From the NCBI GenBank assembly GCA_016207885.1, contig JACQZE010000023.1, positions 1-64,000 on the forward strand: a stretch of DNA of 64,000 bases. The letters run 5' to 3'. The notes beneath the pieces are model-generated. The model did no database searches. It saw only the letters and a program-made list of their open reading frames with translations, and had not been told where the DNA came from. Source of the stretch: Nitrospirota bacterium. GTDB lineage: Bacteria; Nitrospirota; Thermodesulfovibrionia; UBA6902. The translations under genes were made by a program, and so were the position numbers. This document shows, piece by piece, positions 27,336 to 36,026 of the stretch. Position 1 is the first letter of the stretch. Every line of letters starts with the position of its first letter.

Positions 27336-28364
27336 TCACAATATGATCATAGAGTCCCCGTAGGAGAAGAACCTGTATCCCGCCATTTGGGACTCGGCGT
27401 ACGCCTTTTTTAAGAGATCCAGTCCGGCAAAGGCAGAGGTCAGCATCATCGGGGTAGACCTCGGCTGGTGAAAATTGGTTATAAGCGAGCCTATGACCTT
27501 GAACTTGTATCCGGGATAAATAAAGATCGCAGCTTTGCCTGCCCCTGCTTTAATAATTCCGTCAGCATTTGCAGCAGACTCAAGCGTTCTTGTAACGGTT
27601 GTTCCAACGGCGATGATCCTTCGGCCTTCTCTTCTTGCCGTATTTACCGCTTCAGCCGTCTCTTCCGATATCTCATAGAACTCCTCACCCATAACATGGT
27701 CTTTGATATTATCTGAAACAACCGGCTTGAAAGTTCCATATCCGACATGCAGTGTGACCGTCTTTATATCCACACCTTTTTCCTTTAAAGAGCAGAGTAT
27801 TTCATCAGTAAAATGCAGCCCTGCCGTAGGCGCGGCTATGGCCCCTTCTTTCTCGGCATACACGGTCTGGTAACGCTCCAGGTCTGAGCCCTCAGCATCC
27901 CGTTTAATATAAAAGGGCAGGGGCGCTGATCCTGTTTTAAATAGATGCGCCTTGATCTCATTCTCTTTTATAATATTGCCGTCATCAACGCTGAACTCAG
28001 CCTGCAGAACTCCGTTTGAATTGCGTATCTCAGCTTTTATCCCCCCGTCAATGTGAAGCTTTCCTTTGTTAACTCCCTTAAGGAGCACCTCCCATTTGTT
28101 GATTCCTATCTCTCTGACAAGCAGTATCTCAACCTTCTTGCCTGAAGGTTTAATCGCTGTAATGCGGGCCGGGATGACCTTTGTATCATTTAATACAAGG
28201 AGGTCGGAGTCATTGATGTATTCAACTATATCGCTGAAAGCCCTGTGCTCCAGAGTCTGTTTTCCCCTGTCAATCACCAGCAGCCTGGATGAGTCCCGGA
28301 CTGGCAGCGGATATTGGGCGATCTGGCCGGCAGGTATAAAGTAATCATAATCAGAGAGATTCAT
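27336..28364 (-). CDS. queA: S-adenosylmethionine:tRNA ribosyltransferase-isomerase
   Basis: A 342-residue protein of normal QueA length, starting MNLSDYDYFIPAGQIAQYPL and carrying the family motifs RDSSRLLVIDR, VLNDTKVIPAR, AAPTAGLHFT and NFHQPRSTPMMLTSAF. It builds epoxyqueuosine at the tRNA wobble position. The gene for the next enzyme, queH, lies two genes downstream in the same direction, with a SpoIID-like gene between, so the pathway end is largely in one place. Confidence 0.96.
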   Translation of the reverse strand: MNLSDYDYFIPAGQIAQYPLPVRDSSRLLVIDRGKQTLEHRAFSDIVEYINDSDLLVLNDTKVIPARITAIKPSGKKVEILLVREIGINKWEVLLKGVNKGKLHIDGGIKAEIRNSNGVLQAEFSVDDGNIIKENEIKAHLFKTGSAPLPFYIKRDAEGSDLERYQTVYAEKEGAIAAPTAGLHFTDEILCSLKEKGVDIKTVTLHVGYGTFKPVVSDNIKDHVMGEEFYEISEETAEAVNTARREGRRIIAVGTTVTRTLESAANADGIIKAGAGKAAIFIYPGYKFKVIGSLITNFHQPRSTPMMLTSAFAGLDLLKKAYAESQMAGYRFFSYGDSMIIL

Positions 28365-28410
28365 AATATGCTATATGGCATTCAGTGATAGATCCTGCGG
28401 GGATATGTCT

Positions 28411-29394
28411 TTAATACTGCCGTTTCTCTATGACAGTTCCGGGATAATAATGCGCGAGTATCTCCCTGTAGTCCTTGCCTTCTCTTGCCATCTCAAGCGC
28501 GCCCCACTGGCTCAGGCCGACGCCATGGCCCCATCCATTGCCCTCAAAGACCATGCCGTTACTCTCTTTTTTCAATAGAAAACTGGTGCTGGGAAGCTTG
28601 TTATATCCCATGAGTTTTCTTAATTCCGTTGCCTTGATCTCGGCGGCCTCATTATTGTCTTTAGCTATGCTAAGCGTCTTTACCCTGCCTGTAGAAGTAA
28701 ATGAAGATATGGTGATATCTTTTATGCCGTTGATGTTCAGCGCTTTCCCTATATCTTCAAGAGTGAACTTTCTCTCCCAGTTCTCATACGGGGTATTTTT
28801 ATTGTTGCATTCAACCGGCTTGAGATACGGGTAGCTCGTTCCCCAGACCTCTTCAGGCACCTCTGTCTTTCCGTAACATACAGAATGATACAAAGATTCA
28901 ATAGGAGCCCCGTTGTAGGTCAATATCTCGCCTCCTGTTTCACTGACAGCGCGGGTGATCAGCGGGTCGTTGTTCTCATCTTTATAGAGCTGACTGAGAA
29001 CACCGGAGGTCAGGTGAAACTCTTTCTCCCCGTTCGCCAGTTTATGGAAAACAGCATATGTCCTTGATATGACCGCCTGCGCCTTGAGCGCCTCTATCTC
29101 CCAATCCCTGCCGGCTTCAGAAGCGACAACTCCCTCAACATACTTTTCGAACGGGATGCTGTTGATGAACTGAAGCCCGTTGTTGTCCTTTTTTATTTCA
29201 AAGCTGCCGGTGTAATGCCTGCCGTTTAAAAAGAGCTTGCCGTTCAGGCTCCCGATATCTTTGGCGTCTTTTGAAGGAGCAGGCGTGATGGTGTCTTCAT
29301 AGATGAGCACCTTGATATTATCTTCAGCCATGGACTGGCCGAAAGATAACAAGAGTATAAAAAGGATAATTATTAAGTAAAATGCGCGTTTCAT
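28411..29394 (-). CDS. SpoIID/LytB-domain protein, exported
   Basis: A 327-residue protein with a signal peptide (about residues 1-23, ending QSMA-EDN) and a SpoIID domain: PFEKYVEGVVASEAG, ALKAQAVISRTYAV and GWGHGVGLSQWGALEMA. SpoIID proteins are lytic transglycosylases that cut peptidoglycan glycan strands; the key Glu is probably in ASEAG. In non-sporulating Gram-negatives these proteins are thought to act on cell-wall remodelling. Position between queA and queH gives no clear functional link. Confidence 0.85.
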   Translation of the reverse strand: MKRAFYLIIILFILLLSFGQSMAEDNIKVLIYEDTITPAPSKDAKDIGSLNGKLFLNGRHYTGSFEIKKDNNGLQFINSIPFEKYVEGVVASEAGRDWEIEALKAQAVISRTYAVFHKLANGEKEFHLTSGVLSQLYKDENNDPLITRAVSETGGEILTYNGAPIESLYHSVCYGKTEVPEEVWGTSYPYLKPVECNNKNTPYENWERKFTLEDIGKALNINGIKDITISSFTSTGRVKTLSIAKDNNEAAEIKATELRKLMGYNKLPSTSFLLKKESNGMVFEGNGWGHGVGLSQWGALEMAREGKDYREILAHYYPGTVIEKRQY

Positions 29395-29441
29395 TTCCTG
29401 CCGAAAAATAGAAATAGGATATAAATATTATACTTATTCTC

Positions 29442-30017
29442 TTAAGCTTTGTGCCTGTTCCTCTGCCTTTCTTTGCTTTCTGCCCTGCTGAATACGCATC
29501 CGCAGTATTTCTGCCTGTATAGGCCGAGTTCTTTGGCAGATGCCATGGATTCCCTGAAGAAGGGCCTGAAGTCTTTCAGATAAAAATCTATTCCATGCTT
29601 TGCAGATATCTTTTTTCCTGTGGCAGTCAGCTGATCAAAATCCTGATAAGGGCTGATAAGGAGTGTGGTTGAAAAGGCATCGAAACCTTTTTTTGACGCC
29701 TCCTCAGCGGTTTTGCCTAATCTAAGCTCATAACATGACCTGCAGCGGCCTGGGCTTTGTGGTATCAATGCAAGGTCTGTGCTTGTAACTCCCAGCATAT
29801 CAAAATAATCTTCAGGACTGTAATCTTCAAAAAAAAGCATGTCGATATTTCTTTGCGACGCCAGCTTTTTCATTGACTGAAGCCTTGAATCATATTCTTC
29901 AAATGGATGAATGTTCGGATTGAACCAGAAACCCGTAAGGCTGTGCCCCTCGGTTTTTAATATCTCAAAAGGGTATATTGCGCAGTTGCCGCAGCATGTG
30001 TGGAGAAGGATATTCAT
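29442..30017 (-). CDS. queH: Epoxyqueuosine reductase QueH
   Basis: A 191-residue protein with the QueH cysteine pairs: HTCCGNC near the N-terminus, GRCRSCYELRL in the middle and KYCGC near the end, which hold an iron-sulfur cluster and metal. It reduces epoxyqueuosine to queuosine in tRNA and replaces the unrelated QueG in many bacteria. The ATG directly abuts the ruvB stop codon. It shares the region with queA, which makes the preceding intermediate. Confidence 0.92.
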   Translation of the reverse strand: MNILLHTCCGNCAIYPFEILKTEGHSLTGFWFNPNIHPFEEYDSRLQSMKKLASQRNIDMLFFEDYSPEDYFDMLGVTSTDLALIPQSPGRCRSCYELRLGKTAEEASKKGFDAFSTTLLISPYQDFDQLTATGKKISAKHGIDFYLKDFRPFFRESMASAKELGLYRQKYCGCVFSRAESKERQRNRHKA

Positions 30018-31034
30018 TTAAAAGAGCCCGTCCGCCTTCTTCAGCCCGAAGTGTTCATACGCGAGTTTTGTGGCTATCCGGCCTCTCGGGCTTCTGTCTA
30101 TAAAACCCTGCTGCAGCAGAAAAGGCTCGTAGACATCCTCTATCGTGTTCTTCTCTTCCTGTATCGACGCGGCAAGCGTATCAAGCCCGACAGGCCCGCC
30201 GCCGTACTTCTCTATTATCGTAAGAAGCAGCTTTCTGTCCATGAAGTCAAAACCCATTTTATCTACTCCCATAGCCTTGAGAGCCTCTTCCGTAATATTG
30301 AGGTCGATGATGCTGTTGTTCTTTACCTGCGCGAAATCTCTGATGCGCCGCAGGAGCCTGTTTGCTATACGGGGTGTGCCTCTTGACCTTATCGCTATCT
30401 CTGTAGTCGCGTCATCATCAATATTTGTATGGAGTATTCCTGTTGAGCGTGAGAGTATGCGCTTCAGGTCATCAGGTGAATAGAAATCCAGCCTGTTGAT
30501 CACACCGAAGCGGTCTCTAAGCGGTGATGTGAGAAGGCCGGTTCTTGTTGTTGCGCCAACCAGAGTGAACTTCGGCAGGTTAAGTTTGACCGTCCTTGCG
30601 CTCGGCCCCTGTCCTATGATGATATCGAGCTGGTAATCCTCCATCGCCGGATAAAGCACCTCTTCGGCGATCCTCGGGAGCCTGTGTATCTCATCTATGA
30701 AGAGTATATCTTTCTTGCCCAGATTGGTGAGAACCGCGACAAGGTCGCCGGGCCTCTCAAGCACAGGGCCTGATGTGACCTTGATATCTACGCCTAATTC
30801 AGAAGCTATGATATGAGCAAGCGTTGTCTTGCCAAGACCCGGAGGGCCGCAGAAGAGGACATGGTCGAGCGCCTCGTCCCTTTGTTTCGCAGCCTGTATA
30901 AAGACCTTCAGGTTCTCTTTGATATTATGCTGGCCGACAAACTCGTCAAATGACCTTGGCCGCATGCTCAGCTCAAAGCCGAAGTCCTCTTCTATCGCCT
31001 CAGGTGTTATATCTCTTTCAGGAGTATCGCTCAT
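30018..31034 (-). CDS. ruvB: Holliday junction branch migration ATPase RuvB
   Basis: A 338-residue AAA+ protein with Walker [16 protein letters not shown], Walker [10 protein letters not shown], sensor 1 [10 protein letters not shown], arginine finger region [10 protein letters not shown] and the C-terminal winged-helix region ending [13 protein letters not shown]. It drives branch migration with RuvA. Same direction as ruvA and ruvC, separated from ruvA by a 125-base gap that holds a palindromic repeat element. Confidence 0.97.
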   Translation of the reverse strand: MSDTPERDITPEAIEEDFGFELSMRPRSFDEFVGQHNIKENLKVFIQAAKQRDEALDHVLFCGPPGLGKTTLAHIIASELGVDIKVTSGPVLERPGDLVAVLTNLGKKDILFIDEIHRLPRIAEEVLYPAMEDYQLDIIIGQGPSARTVKLNLPKFTLVGATTRTGLLTSPLRDRFGVINRLDFYSPDDLKRILSRSTGILHTNIDDDATTEIAIRSRGTPRIANRLLRRIRDFAQVKNNSIIDLNITEEALKAMGVDKMGFDFMDRKLLLTIIEKYGGGPVGLDTLAASIQEEKNTIEDVYEPFLLQQGFIDRSPRGRIATKLAYEHFGLKKADGLF

Positions 31035-31047
31035 TGTATAAGTTGTT

Positions 31048-31127
31048 TGTCATTCCGAATCCCTTTAGGGTGAGGAATCCTGGCTGTTATAAAGTGTTCA
31101 AGGTTTCTCCCTTTGGTCGAAATGACA
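31048..31127. repeat. Intergenic palindromic element (80 bp)
   Basis: Near-perfect ends TGTCATTCCGA and TCGAAATGACA face each other as inverted repeats, with inner short hairpins (CCCTTTAGGG). It lies between ruvA and ruvB. The pattern is that of small non-coding repeats scattered through many genomes. A similarly built element lies at 39655-39715. Confidence 0.65.
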
Positions 31128-31159
31128 TTTCAATAAAAGATATCAGTCGAATTCACTAT

Positions 31160-31741
31160 TTATTTTCTCGTCAATATTTTGAGCGCGTCTTTAATTATAT
31201 CCTCAATAGACTCTGCCCCGTTGCTCAAAGCTGTTGAAACCGCATTCTCTGACAAAGACTTTTTGTACCCGAGATTTTCAAGAGCTGATACAGCGTCATC
31301 TGCAAGCGTTCCCGGCCGTGACGCATATGTACCGCTGAAGGACTGGAGCTTGCCCTTTAATTCAAGCACAAGCCTTGAGGCGGTCTTTTTGCCGAGTCCG
31401 GGTATGGTTGAGAGCAGGGCGATATCTTCATTGTATATCGCATCGGTGAACCGGCCCACCTCCATTCCCGACAATATCCCGAGGGCGAGCTTCGGGCCGA
31501 CGCCGCTGATGCCGAGCAGGGTTGAAAAGACCTTGCGTTCGTCTTCTGTAATAAAGCCGAAGAGCTGAAGTGCGTCTTCCCTCACGTGTGTATATGTGTG
31601 GATGAAGACGATTTTGCCTTCATCAGGGATGTCGCCGATACTGCGCAGAGGTATCGCCACACTGTAGCCGACCCCGCTGACCTCGACAATGATGCGGTCA
31701 GGTTTTTTGCTTATGATTGTTCCCTTAAGTGATGCGATCAT
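31160..31741 (-). CDS. ruvA: Holliday junction-binding protein RuvA
   Basis: A 193-residue protein with the OB-fold N-terminus MIASLKGTIISKKPDRIIVEV, two helix-hairpin-helix segments (LLGISGVGPKLALGIL and LLSTIPGLGKKTASRLVLEL) and the RuvB-contacting C-terminal domain. Length is normal. It lies 16 bases downstream of ruvC. Confidence 0.96.
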   Translation of the reverse strand: MIASLKGTIISKKPDRIIVEVSGVGYSVAIPLRSIGDIPDEGKIVFIHTYTHVREDALQLFGFITEDERKVFSTLLGISGVGPKLALGILSGMEVGRFTDAIYNEDIALLSTIPGLGKKTASRLVLELKGKLQSFSGTYASRPGTLADDAVSALENLGYKKSLSENAVSTALSNGAESIEDIIKDALKILTRK

Positions 31742-31757
31742 ATTGAATTCCTGTCGC

Positions 31758-32246
31758 TTATTTTAACTCAAAAGAGGAATTAATGTGGCAGATAGTGAGG
31801 GCGAGGGCGTCTGATGTGTCTTCGCTCATAACAAGAGACGGCTCAAGGTTCAAAATCCTTAAGACCATCTCCTGCACCTGTCTCTTTTCAGCCCTTCCGT
31901 AACCTGTCAGAGCCATCTTTACCTCTGTCGGGTTATATTCAAAAAGCGGCATGCCGTGCTGAGCTGCAAGGAGCATGACGACCCCCCTGGTGGTGCCTAA
32001 CGCCATGGAAGAGCGTATGCTTTTGTGGTAGAAGACCTTTTCCATGCAGAGGTGGGAAGGCCTGTGTTCAAGGATAATATCTTTCAGCGAGCCATAAAGT
32101 ATATGGAGCCTTTCAGGAAGGGGCTTCTTTGAGCTCATCCTTATGTCGCCGGATGCAACGTATTTCGGGACGTATGGTTTTTTATTCACCGACAGGATGC
32201 CGTAGCCGCAGCAGACCGTCCCGGGGTCGATGCCGATGATATTCAT
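31758..32246 (-). CDS. ruvC: Holliday junction resolvase RuvC
   Basis: A 162-residue RNase H-fold nuclease. Acidic catalytic residues are visible in GIDPGTVCCGYG (N-terminal Asp), LCMEKVFY (Glu) and the C-terminal SDALALTICH (Asp). It cuts Holliday junctions moved by RuvAB. Its start codon shares one base with the yebC stop, so the two are coupled. Confidence 0.96.
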   Translation of the reverse strand: MNIIGIDPGTVCCGYGILSVNKKPYVPKYVASGDIRMSSKKPLPERLHILYGSLKDIILEHRPSHLCMEKVFYHKSIRSSMALGTTRGVVMLLAAQHGMPLFEYNPTEVKMALTGYGRAEKRQVQEMVLRILNLEPSLVMSEDTSDALALTICHINSSFELK

Positions 32247-32992
32247 TATTCTTCCATCATCTCATCCGGGATATCGAAGTTTGAATATACATTCTGCACA
32301 TCGTCGTGATCTTCGAGAACATCCACAAGCTTCAGTACCTTTCTCGCGTCTGTCTCATTTAGCTTCACATAATTCTTCGGTATCTGCATGACCTTAGCGA
32401 GGCTGAACTTTATATTGTTTTTTTCAAGGTGATCCCTGACATTGGTGAAGCCTTCAGGCGAGGTCAGCACTTCATAGCTGTCCTCATCCGGGTCATTTTT
32501 TACATCATCCGCGCCTGCGTCAAGAGCCAATGTCATTAGGGTCTCTTCATCGCATTCTTTTTTATCGACGAGCAGATAGCCTTTATTCTCAAATATCCAG
32601 GACACGCTCCCTGACTCTGCCATATTTCCGTTATTCCTGCTCATGATATACCTGAGTTCGGCGATGGTCCTTGTCTTGTTGTCTGTCATCGTCTCGATGA
32701 TTATCGCCGAGCCGCCCGGGCCGTACCCCTCGTATGTTATCTCTTCATACGAGACTCCCGGAAGTTCGCCTGTGCCTTTCTGTATAGCCCGCTTGATGTT
32801 GTCAGCAGGCATATTGACTCCTTTGGCATTATCAATTGCGAGCCTAAGCCTCGGGTTCATATCAGGGTTGCCGCCGCCGGCTCTTGCTGCAACGGTTATC
32901 TCTTTGGTGACCCTGGTGAATGCCTTTCCCTTCTTTGCGTCAACTATGGCCTTTTTGTGTTTTATACCGGACCATTTTGAATGTCCTGACAT
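32246..32992 (-). CDS. yebC: YebC/PmpR family protein (TACO1)
   Basis: A 248-residue protein starting [15 protein letters not shown], the invariant YebC N-terminus, with [18 protein letters not shown] and [14 protein letters not shown]. The family acts in translation of proline-rich stretches or as a regulator. The frame is open 44 codons farther upstream, but that extension (with [14 protein letters not shown]) is unlike any YebC, so the start is placed at 32992. It heads the ruv series, as in many bacteria. Confidence 0.95.
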   Translation of the reverse strand: MSGHSKWSGIKHKKAIVDAKKGKAFTRVTKEITVAARAGGGNPDMNPRLRLAIDNAKGVNMPADNIKRAIQKGTGELPGVSYEEITYEGYGPGGSAIIIETMTDNKTRTIAELRYIMSRNNGNMAESGSVSWIFENKGYLLVDKKECDEETLMTLALDAGADDVKNDPDEDSYEVLTSPEGFTNVRDHLEKNNIKFSLAKVMQIPKNYVKLNETDARKVLKLVDVLEDHDDVQNVYSNFDIPDEMMEE

Positions 32993-33078
32993 ATACTTAT
33001 CATGCTCCTTTATTATTGGAATTAGAACATGAAGATTATAAGAGAAAGGGGGATGTAAAGGCAATTGGCAAGGGCAAT

Positions 33079-33117
33079 AAAAAAAGGCGTTCCGACGAAT
33101 CGGAACGCCTTTTAGAA
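33079..33117 (-). terminator. Terminator downstream of the porin gene
   Basis: An 11-bp stem, aaggcgttccg with cggaacgcctt, is flanked by A and T runs on both sides, so it can act in both directions. It lies about 20 bases after the porin stop on the minus strand and upstream of yebC. Confidence 0.9.
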
Positions 33118-33135
33118 ACTTCAATCAAGCAGGTT

Positions 33136-34707
33136 TTAGAACTCGAGAGTTAAACCGTGCCTTACACCATACGGATTGTCAGCACTGGTGTTATTGCCAT
33201 CTGCTGTCATTGGTGTCTGGTAATCATAAGCTGAGCCTGCGAACATGTAGCCGGCCTCAACAAAGTAAACAAGGTTTGTGTCAACCTGGTATGTTACAGT
33301 TGCGTCAACTTCTGTGCCGAGAGCCTTGGAACGCTTCGGGCCGCCGTTAGCATCGGTTGCGCCATTGATATTAACACCCTTTGCTGCCCTGAGGTAGAAT
33401 ATGTCAAGGCCTGCTGTAAGGTCAGGTGATACCTTTGCATCTGCGCCGACATTGATATACCATGTGTTTGCGATACCTGCTTTGCTGCATGATACACCGC
33501 CGTAAGTGTTTGTAAGCGCGCATCCTGCGTTTGCTATCTTATCGTCATAGAGGAACGCTGTCTTTCTTACGCCAAGCTGTCCGCTTGAGCCGATAGTGGT
33601 CATGAAGCCTTCATACTTGTTGCCGGTCTGGGTATCAATATAGTCGCCGGTGCTGTCAACTCTGTCTTCGACCTTGTCGCCGCTGCCGTAGCCGACTTCC
33701 GCGCCTACTGAAACAGGTGAGTTCGGGACGTCAACATTTGCGCCGATGAGCCATGCATAACCTTTGTACTTTCTGTCTGAATCGTGTGTATAGCTGTTGT
33801 AGTTGGATTTTGCCTTGCCGCTCTGGATCTCAACATCTCCATAAAGCTTTACGCCTGATACAGTTGTGTCAGCCCTTAAGCCTACGTTCCAGAAGTGTAA
33901 TCCTGCTGAATCATTAGAGTCGCTGCTTGTACCGCCTGTGAAATCCTGTGCATCGATGTATGTTACATCAGCGCCGAGGTTGATGCCTGCTGCTGCTGTT
34001 GTAGCGCCTAATGTGTAAGATGTTGCATCGTCATTACCTGCACTTGAAAGGCCAGAACCGGAAGCAGCAGTATTGCCCTCACCGAGTTTAGCCATGGTGA
34101 GTGATACCTCTGTGCCCTTCTGGGGAACTGTCCAGAGAACTACAGCATCATCACCGAACTTTGCGTGGTTGTAGAATACGCCGTTGCCGAGCTTGGTAAG
34201 GATGTGTCCTGCCTTAATCCCGGAAAGAACTCCGAGGAGGCCTGTGCCCTGGTGTGCTATGTAAGCCTGACGAACGGTCAAAGATGTCGGCTTGTAGTTA
34301 CCATATGTGTATCCACTGTAGCTGTCTTCATAGCTTCCGAAAGTTCCGTCAGCAGCTGTGTCTGAGCCCCAGACATAGTAGTCATCACATGAATAATCAC
34401 TGCAAGAACCTGATTCAAGCTCTACTACGCCCATTGTGTTCGGGCTTACTGTTGCATCAACTTTGAGCCTTATCCTTGAATCATATGAACCCTTGTAATC
34501 TGCTTCTTCGCTGTTGAAATCAGAGGTGTTGTCTCTGAAGTCGCCTCTTATTCTGATAGAACCGCTCAGGTCGATGTTAGACTTGCCTGCTTTTACGAGC
34601 TTCGGTGTGTACTCATAGCCCTCATTTGCTGCGTGTCCGGCAAATGCGAATGTGCCGAAACCTGCAACGAGAACTAAACTTAAGATCGCTACTAAAGTTT
34701 TTCTCAT
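33136..34707 (-). CDS. Outer-membrane porin-like beta-barrel protein
   Basis: A 523-residue protein with a clear signal peptide (about 1-23, ending GTFAFA-GHA). The mature part alternates short polar and hydrophobic residues, with many Gly, Asp, Ser and Tyr, as in beta-barrels (SGSIRIRGDFRDN, YDSRIRLKVDATV, RQAYIAHQG), and ends in LEF with a terminal Phe, the usual signal for barrel assembly by BamA. The substrate is unknown. It resembles the porins described as alginate-export-like in related genomes, but this is not certain. It is a single-gene unit with its own promoter, long leader and terminator. Confidence 0.82.
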   Translation of the reverse strand: MRKTLVAILSLVLVAGFGTFAFAGHAANEGYEYTPKLVKAGKSNIDLSGSIRIRGDFRDNTSDFNSEEADYKGSYDSRIRLKVDATVSPNTMGVVELESGSCSDYSCDDYYVWGSDTAADGTFGSYEDSYSGYTYGNYKPTSLTVRQAYIAHQGTGLLGVLSGIKAGHILTKLGNGVFYNHAKFGDDAVVLWTVPQKGTEVSLTMAKLGEGNTAASGSGLSSAGNDDATSYTLGATTAAAGINLGADVTYIDAQDFTGGTSSDSNDSAGLHFWNVGLRADTTVSGVKLYGDVEIQSGKAKSNYNSYTHDSDRKYKGYAWLIGANVDVPNSPVSVGAEVGYGSGDKVEDRVDSTGDYIDTQTGNKYEGFMTTIGSSGQLGVRKTAFLYDDKIANAGCALTNTYGGVSCSKAGIANTWYINVGADAKVSPDLTAGLDIFYLRAAKGVNINGATDANGGPKRSKALGTEVDATVTYQVDTNLVYFVEAGYMFAGSAYDYQTPMTADGNNTSADNPYGVRHGLTLEF

Positions 34708-34809
34708 TTGTTTTGTTTCCTCCTTTTGATTTTGTTTGGGTTTATGAAGCTATTTTCAGATCTGCGGCTTTTGCTTATTTTTACATTGGTCGATGGTTGA
34801 TCTGTGTGG

Positions 34810-34903
34810 TCACCTCCTGTATTTATTAGGTTTTATATGTGGTTCACTGTAATCGGCTCATTTTGAGTCATATTTTATAACATCAATTAGCCTTTTAAAG
34901 CAA
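34810..34903 (-). promoter_or_regulatory. Predicted porin promoter and leader
   Basis: On the minus strand, TTGCTT (34903-34898) and TATAAA (34879-34874) are 18 bases apart. The implied leader is about 160 nt long. Inside it, AGGAGGTGA (34818-34810), a full anti-Shine-Dalgarno match, has no start codon at a usable distance. The true ribosome binding site AAAGGAGG is nearer the ATG at 34707. Confidence 0.45.
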
Positions 34904-35199
34904 GTAAAAAATCTAAATAAACTAATTAAAAATATGACCCTGCTGCACCCACATTTTAACTCTAAAGATCTCTATACTGAGAAAGAACGGTTTGTGACTA
35001 TGACTATAATAAGCAAAAAACAAGCCAGATAAATAAGTTAAGAGTTAAGAGTTAAGAGTTAAGAGTTGAAAATGAATAAAATCAATAAGTTATCCTGCCT
35101 TATTGAGCAATATTTATTATTTTCCATTACTGAACCATCACTCTGTTTTGTGTTGTTTATACTATATGTAGTGATGTAAAAAAGACTCAGAGACGGAGA
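34904..35199. other. Gene-poor AT-rich spacer with a heptamer repeat
   Basis: Together with the porin leader this makes 492 bases without a gene. It contains a tandem heptamer, gttaaga, repeated four times perfectly at 35037-35064, plus a partial copy. I see no RNA gene or reading frame of interest in the rest. Confidence 0.6.
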
Positions 35200-35331
35200 T
35201 TACTCCTTGCCTTCTTCTTTTTCCTTGAAAACCTCAATGATACTTGTGACCTTTATCCCTGCGGCCTGCAGTGCCTTCTGGATATCTACCGCCTTTCCGT
35301 CTTCAACTTTCAGAATATAATTGCTCTTCAT
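35200..35331 (-). CDS. Hypothetical small protein (43 residues)
   Basis: The frame begins MKSNYILKVEDGKAVDIQKA and ends KEKEEGKE. A strong ribosome binding site (AAGGAGG) lies seven bases before the ATG. The sequence reads as a small mixed alpha/beta domain with an acidic, lysine-rich tail; there is no signal peptide or membrane segment. It follows lolA on the same strand by 35 bases and may be the last gene of the uppP-ftsK-lolA series. I do not recognise a family. Codon use and ribosome binding site support that it is real. Confidence 0.6.
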   Translation of the reverse strand: MKSNYILKVEDGKAVDIQKALQAAGIKVTSIIEVFKEKEEGKE

Positions 35332-35366
35332 GACATTCCTCCTTGGTTTTATGCTGTGAACTTTTT

Positions 35367-36026
35367 TTAATACTCAAAGACTTCCATATCAGATGCCGGC
35401 TTGAATATAAAGACCTTGTCTTCAAGCCCTGTATTTGTGCGGACATCTTTTATCGTGATAATGACATTGTTGCCGTATATGTCAAATATGGTAAATGACT
35501 TTACGGGAAAATCGCTGCTACTTGTCTGCATCGTCAGCTCTTTTATCGAACCTATCTTGCGTTTAGGTTTAAGTTTCAAGACATCTTTCTTCTCTGTGGT
35601 TGTGATATCAAAATTAGCCCTGAGGTTCTCAAGGCTCGCCAAAAGGGCGATAGGCGCCTGGCCGTATGCATTTTCCGTGAACTTGCTCTTTACAGCCTGT
35701 TTTGCCAGTCTCTTGTGTATCCATATTGCGTCTGTTGTGATATATACCTCTTCATCCCTCGGCTCGGCATATTTCCACCTTACCATGGAGGGTTTCTTGA
35801 TAAAGAAATTGCCGGAATACTTTTCTGTCCGCTCAAGGTCTGTCAGATAGCTTTCCTGCAGAAAAGAGCCGCTTATATCCTTGATCTCGCCTGCCTTCTT
35901 CTCTATCATTGATACGGTTTCATCAAGTGATGCTGCTGATGCGGCTGAACTGACAGCCAGGATGATCACAAAGAAAAAATAAATAAATGCTGAACGGTTC
36001 ATATATCCTGATAACTCTTTCTTCAT
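35367..36026 (-). CDS. lolA: Outer-membrane lipoprotein carrier protein LolA
   Basis: A 219-residue exported protein. After the hydrophobic signal segment (about residues 12-32, ending AASA-ASL), it shows the LolA pattern IKDISGSFLQESYL, GNFFIKKPSMVRWKY and VYITTDAIWIHK. LolA carries lipoproteins across the periplasm. The ATG overlaps the ftsK stop by four bases (ATGA), which supports this start over the later Met at residue 9. Together with lnt in this window it covers two steps of lipoprotein maturation and sorting. Confidence 0.9.
   Translation of the reverse strand: MKKELSGYMNRSAFIYFFFVIILAVSSAASAASLDETVSMIEKKAGEIKDISGSFLQESYLTDLERTEKYSGNFFIKKPSMVRWKYAEPRDEEVYITTDAIWIHKRLAKQAVKSKFTENAYGQAPIALLASLENLRANFDITTTEKKDVLKLKPKRKIGSIKELTMQTSSSDFPVKSFTIFDIYGNNVIITIKDVRTNTGLEDKVFIFKPASDMEVFEY

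Noticed and set aside
32993-33124. N-terminal extension of yebC
   Set aside because: The 44 extra residues do not look like YebC; the family starts at MSGHSKW, and the extension overlaps the region next to the terminator.
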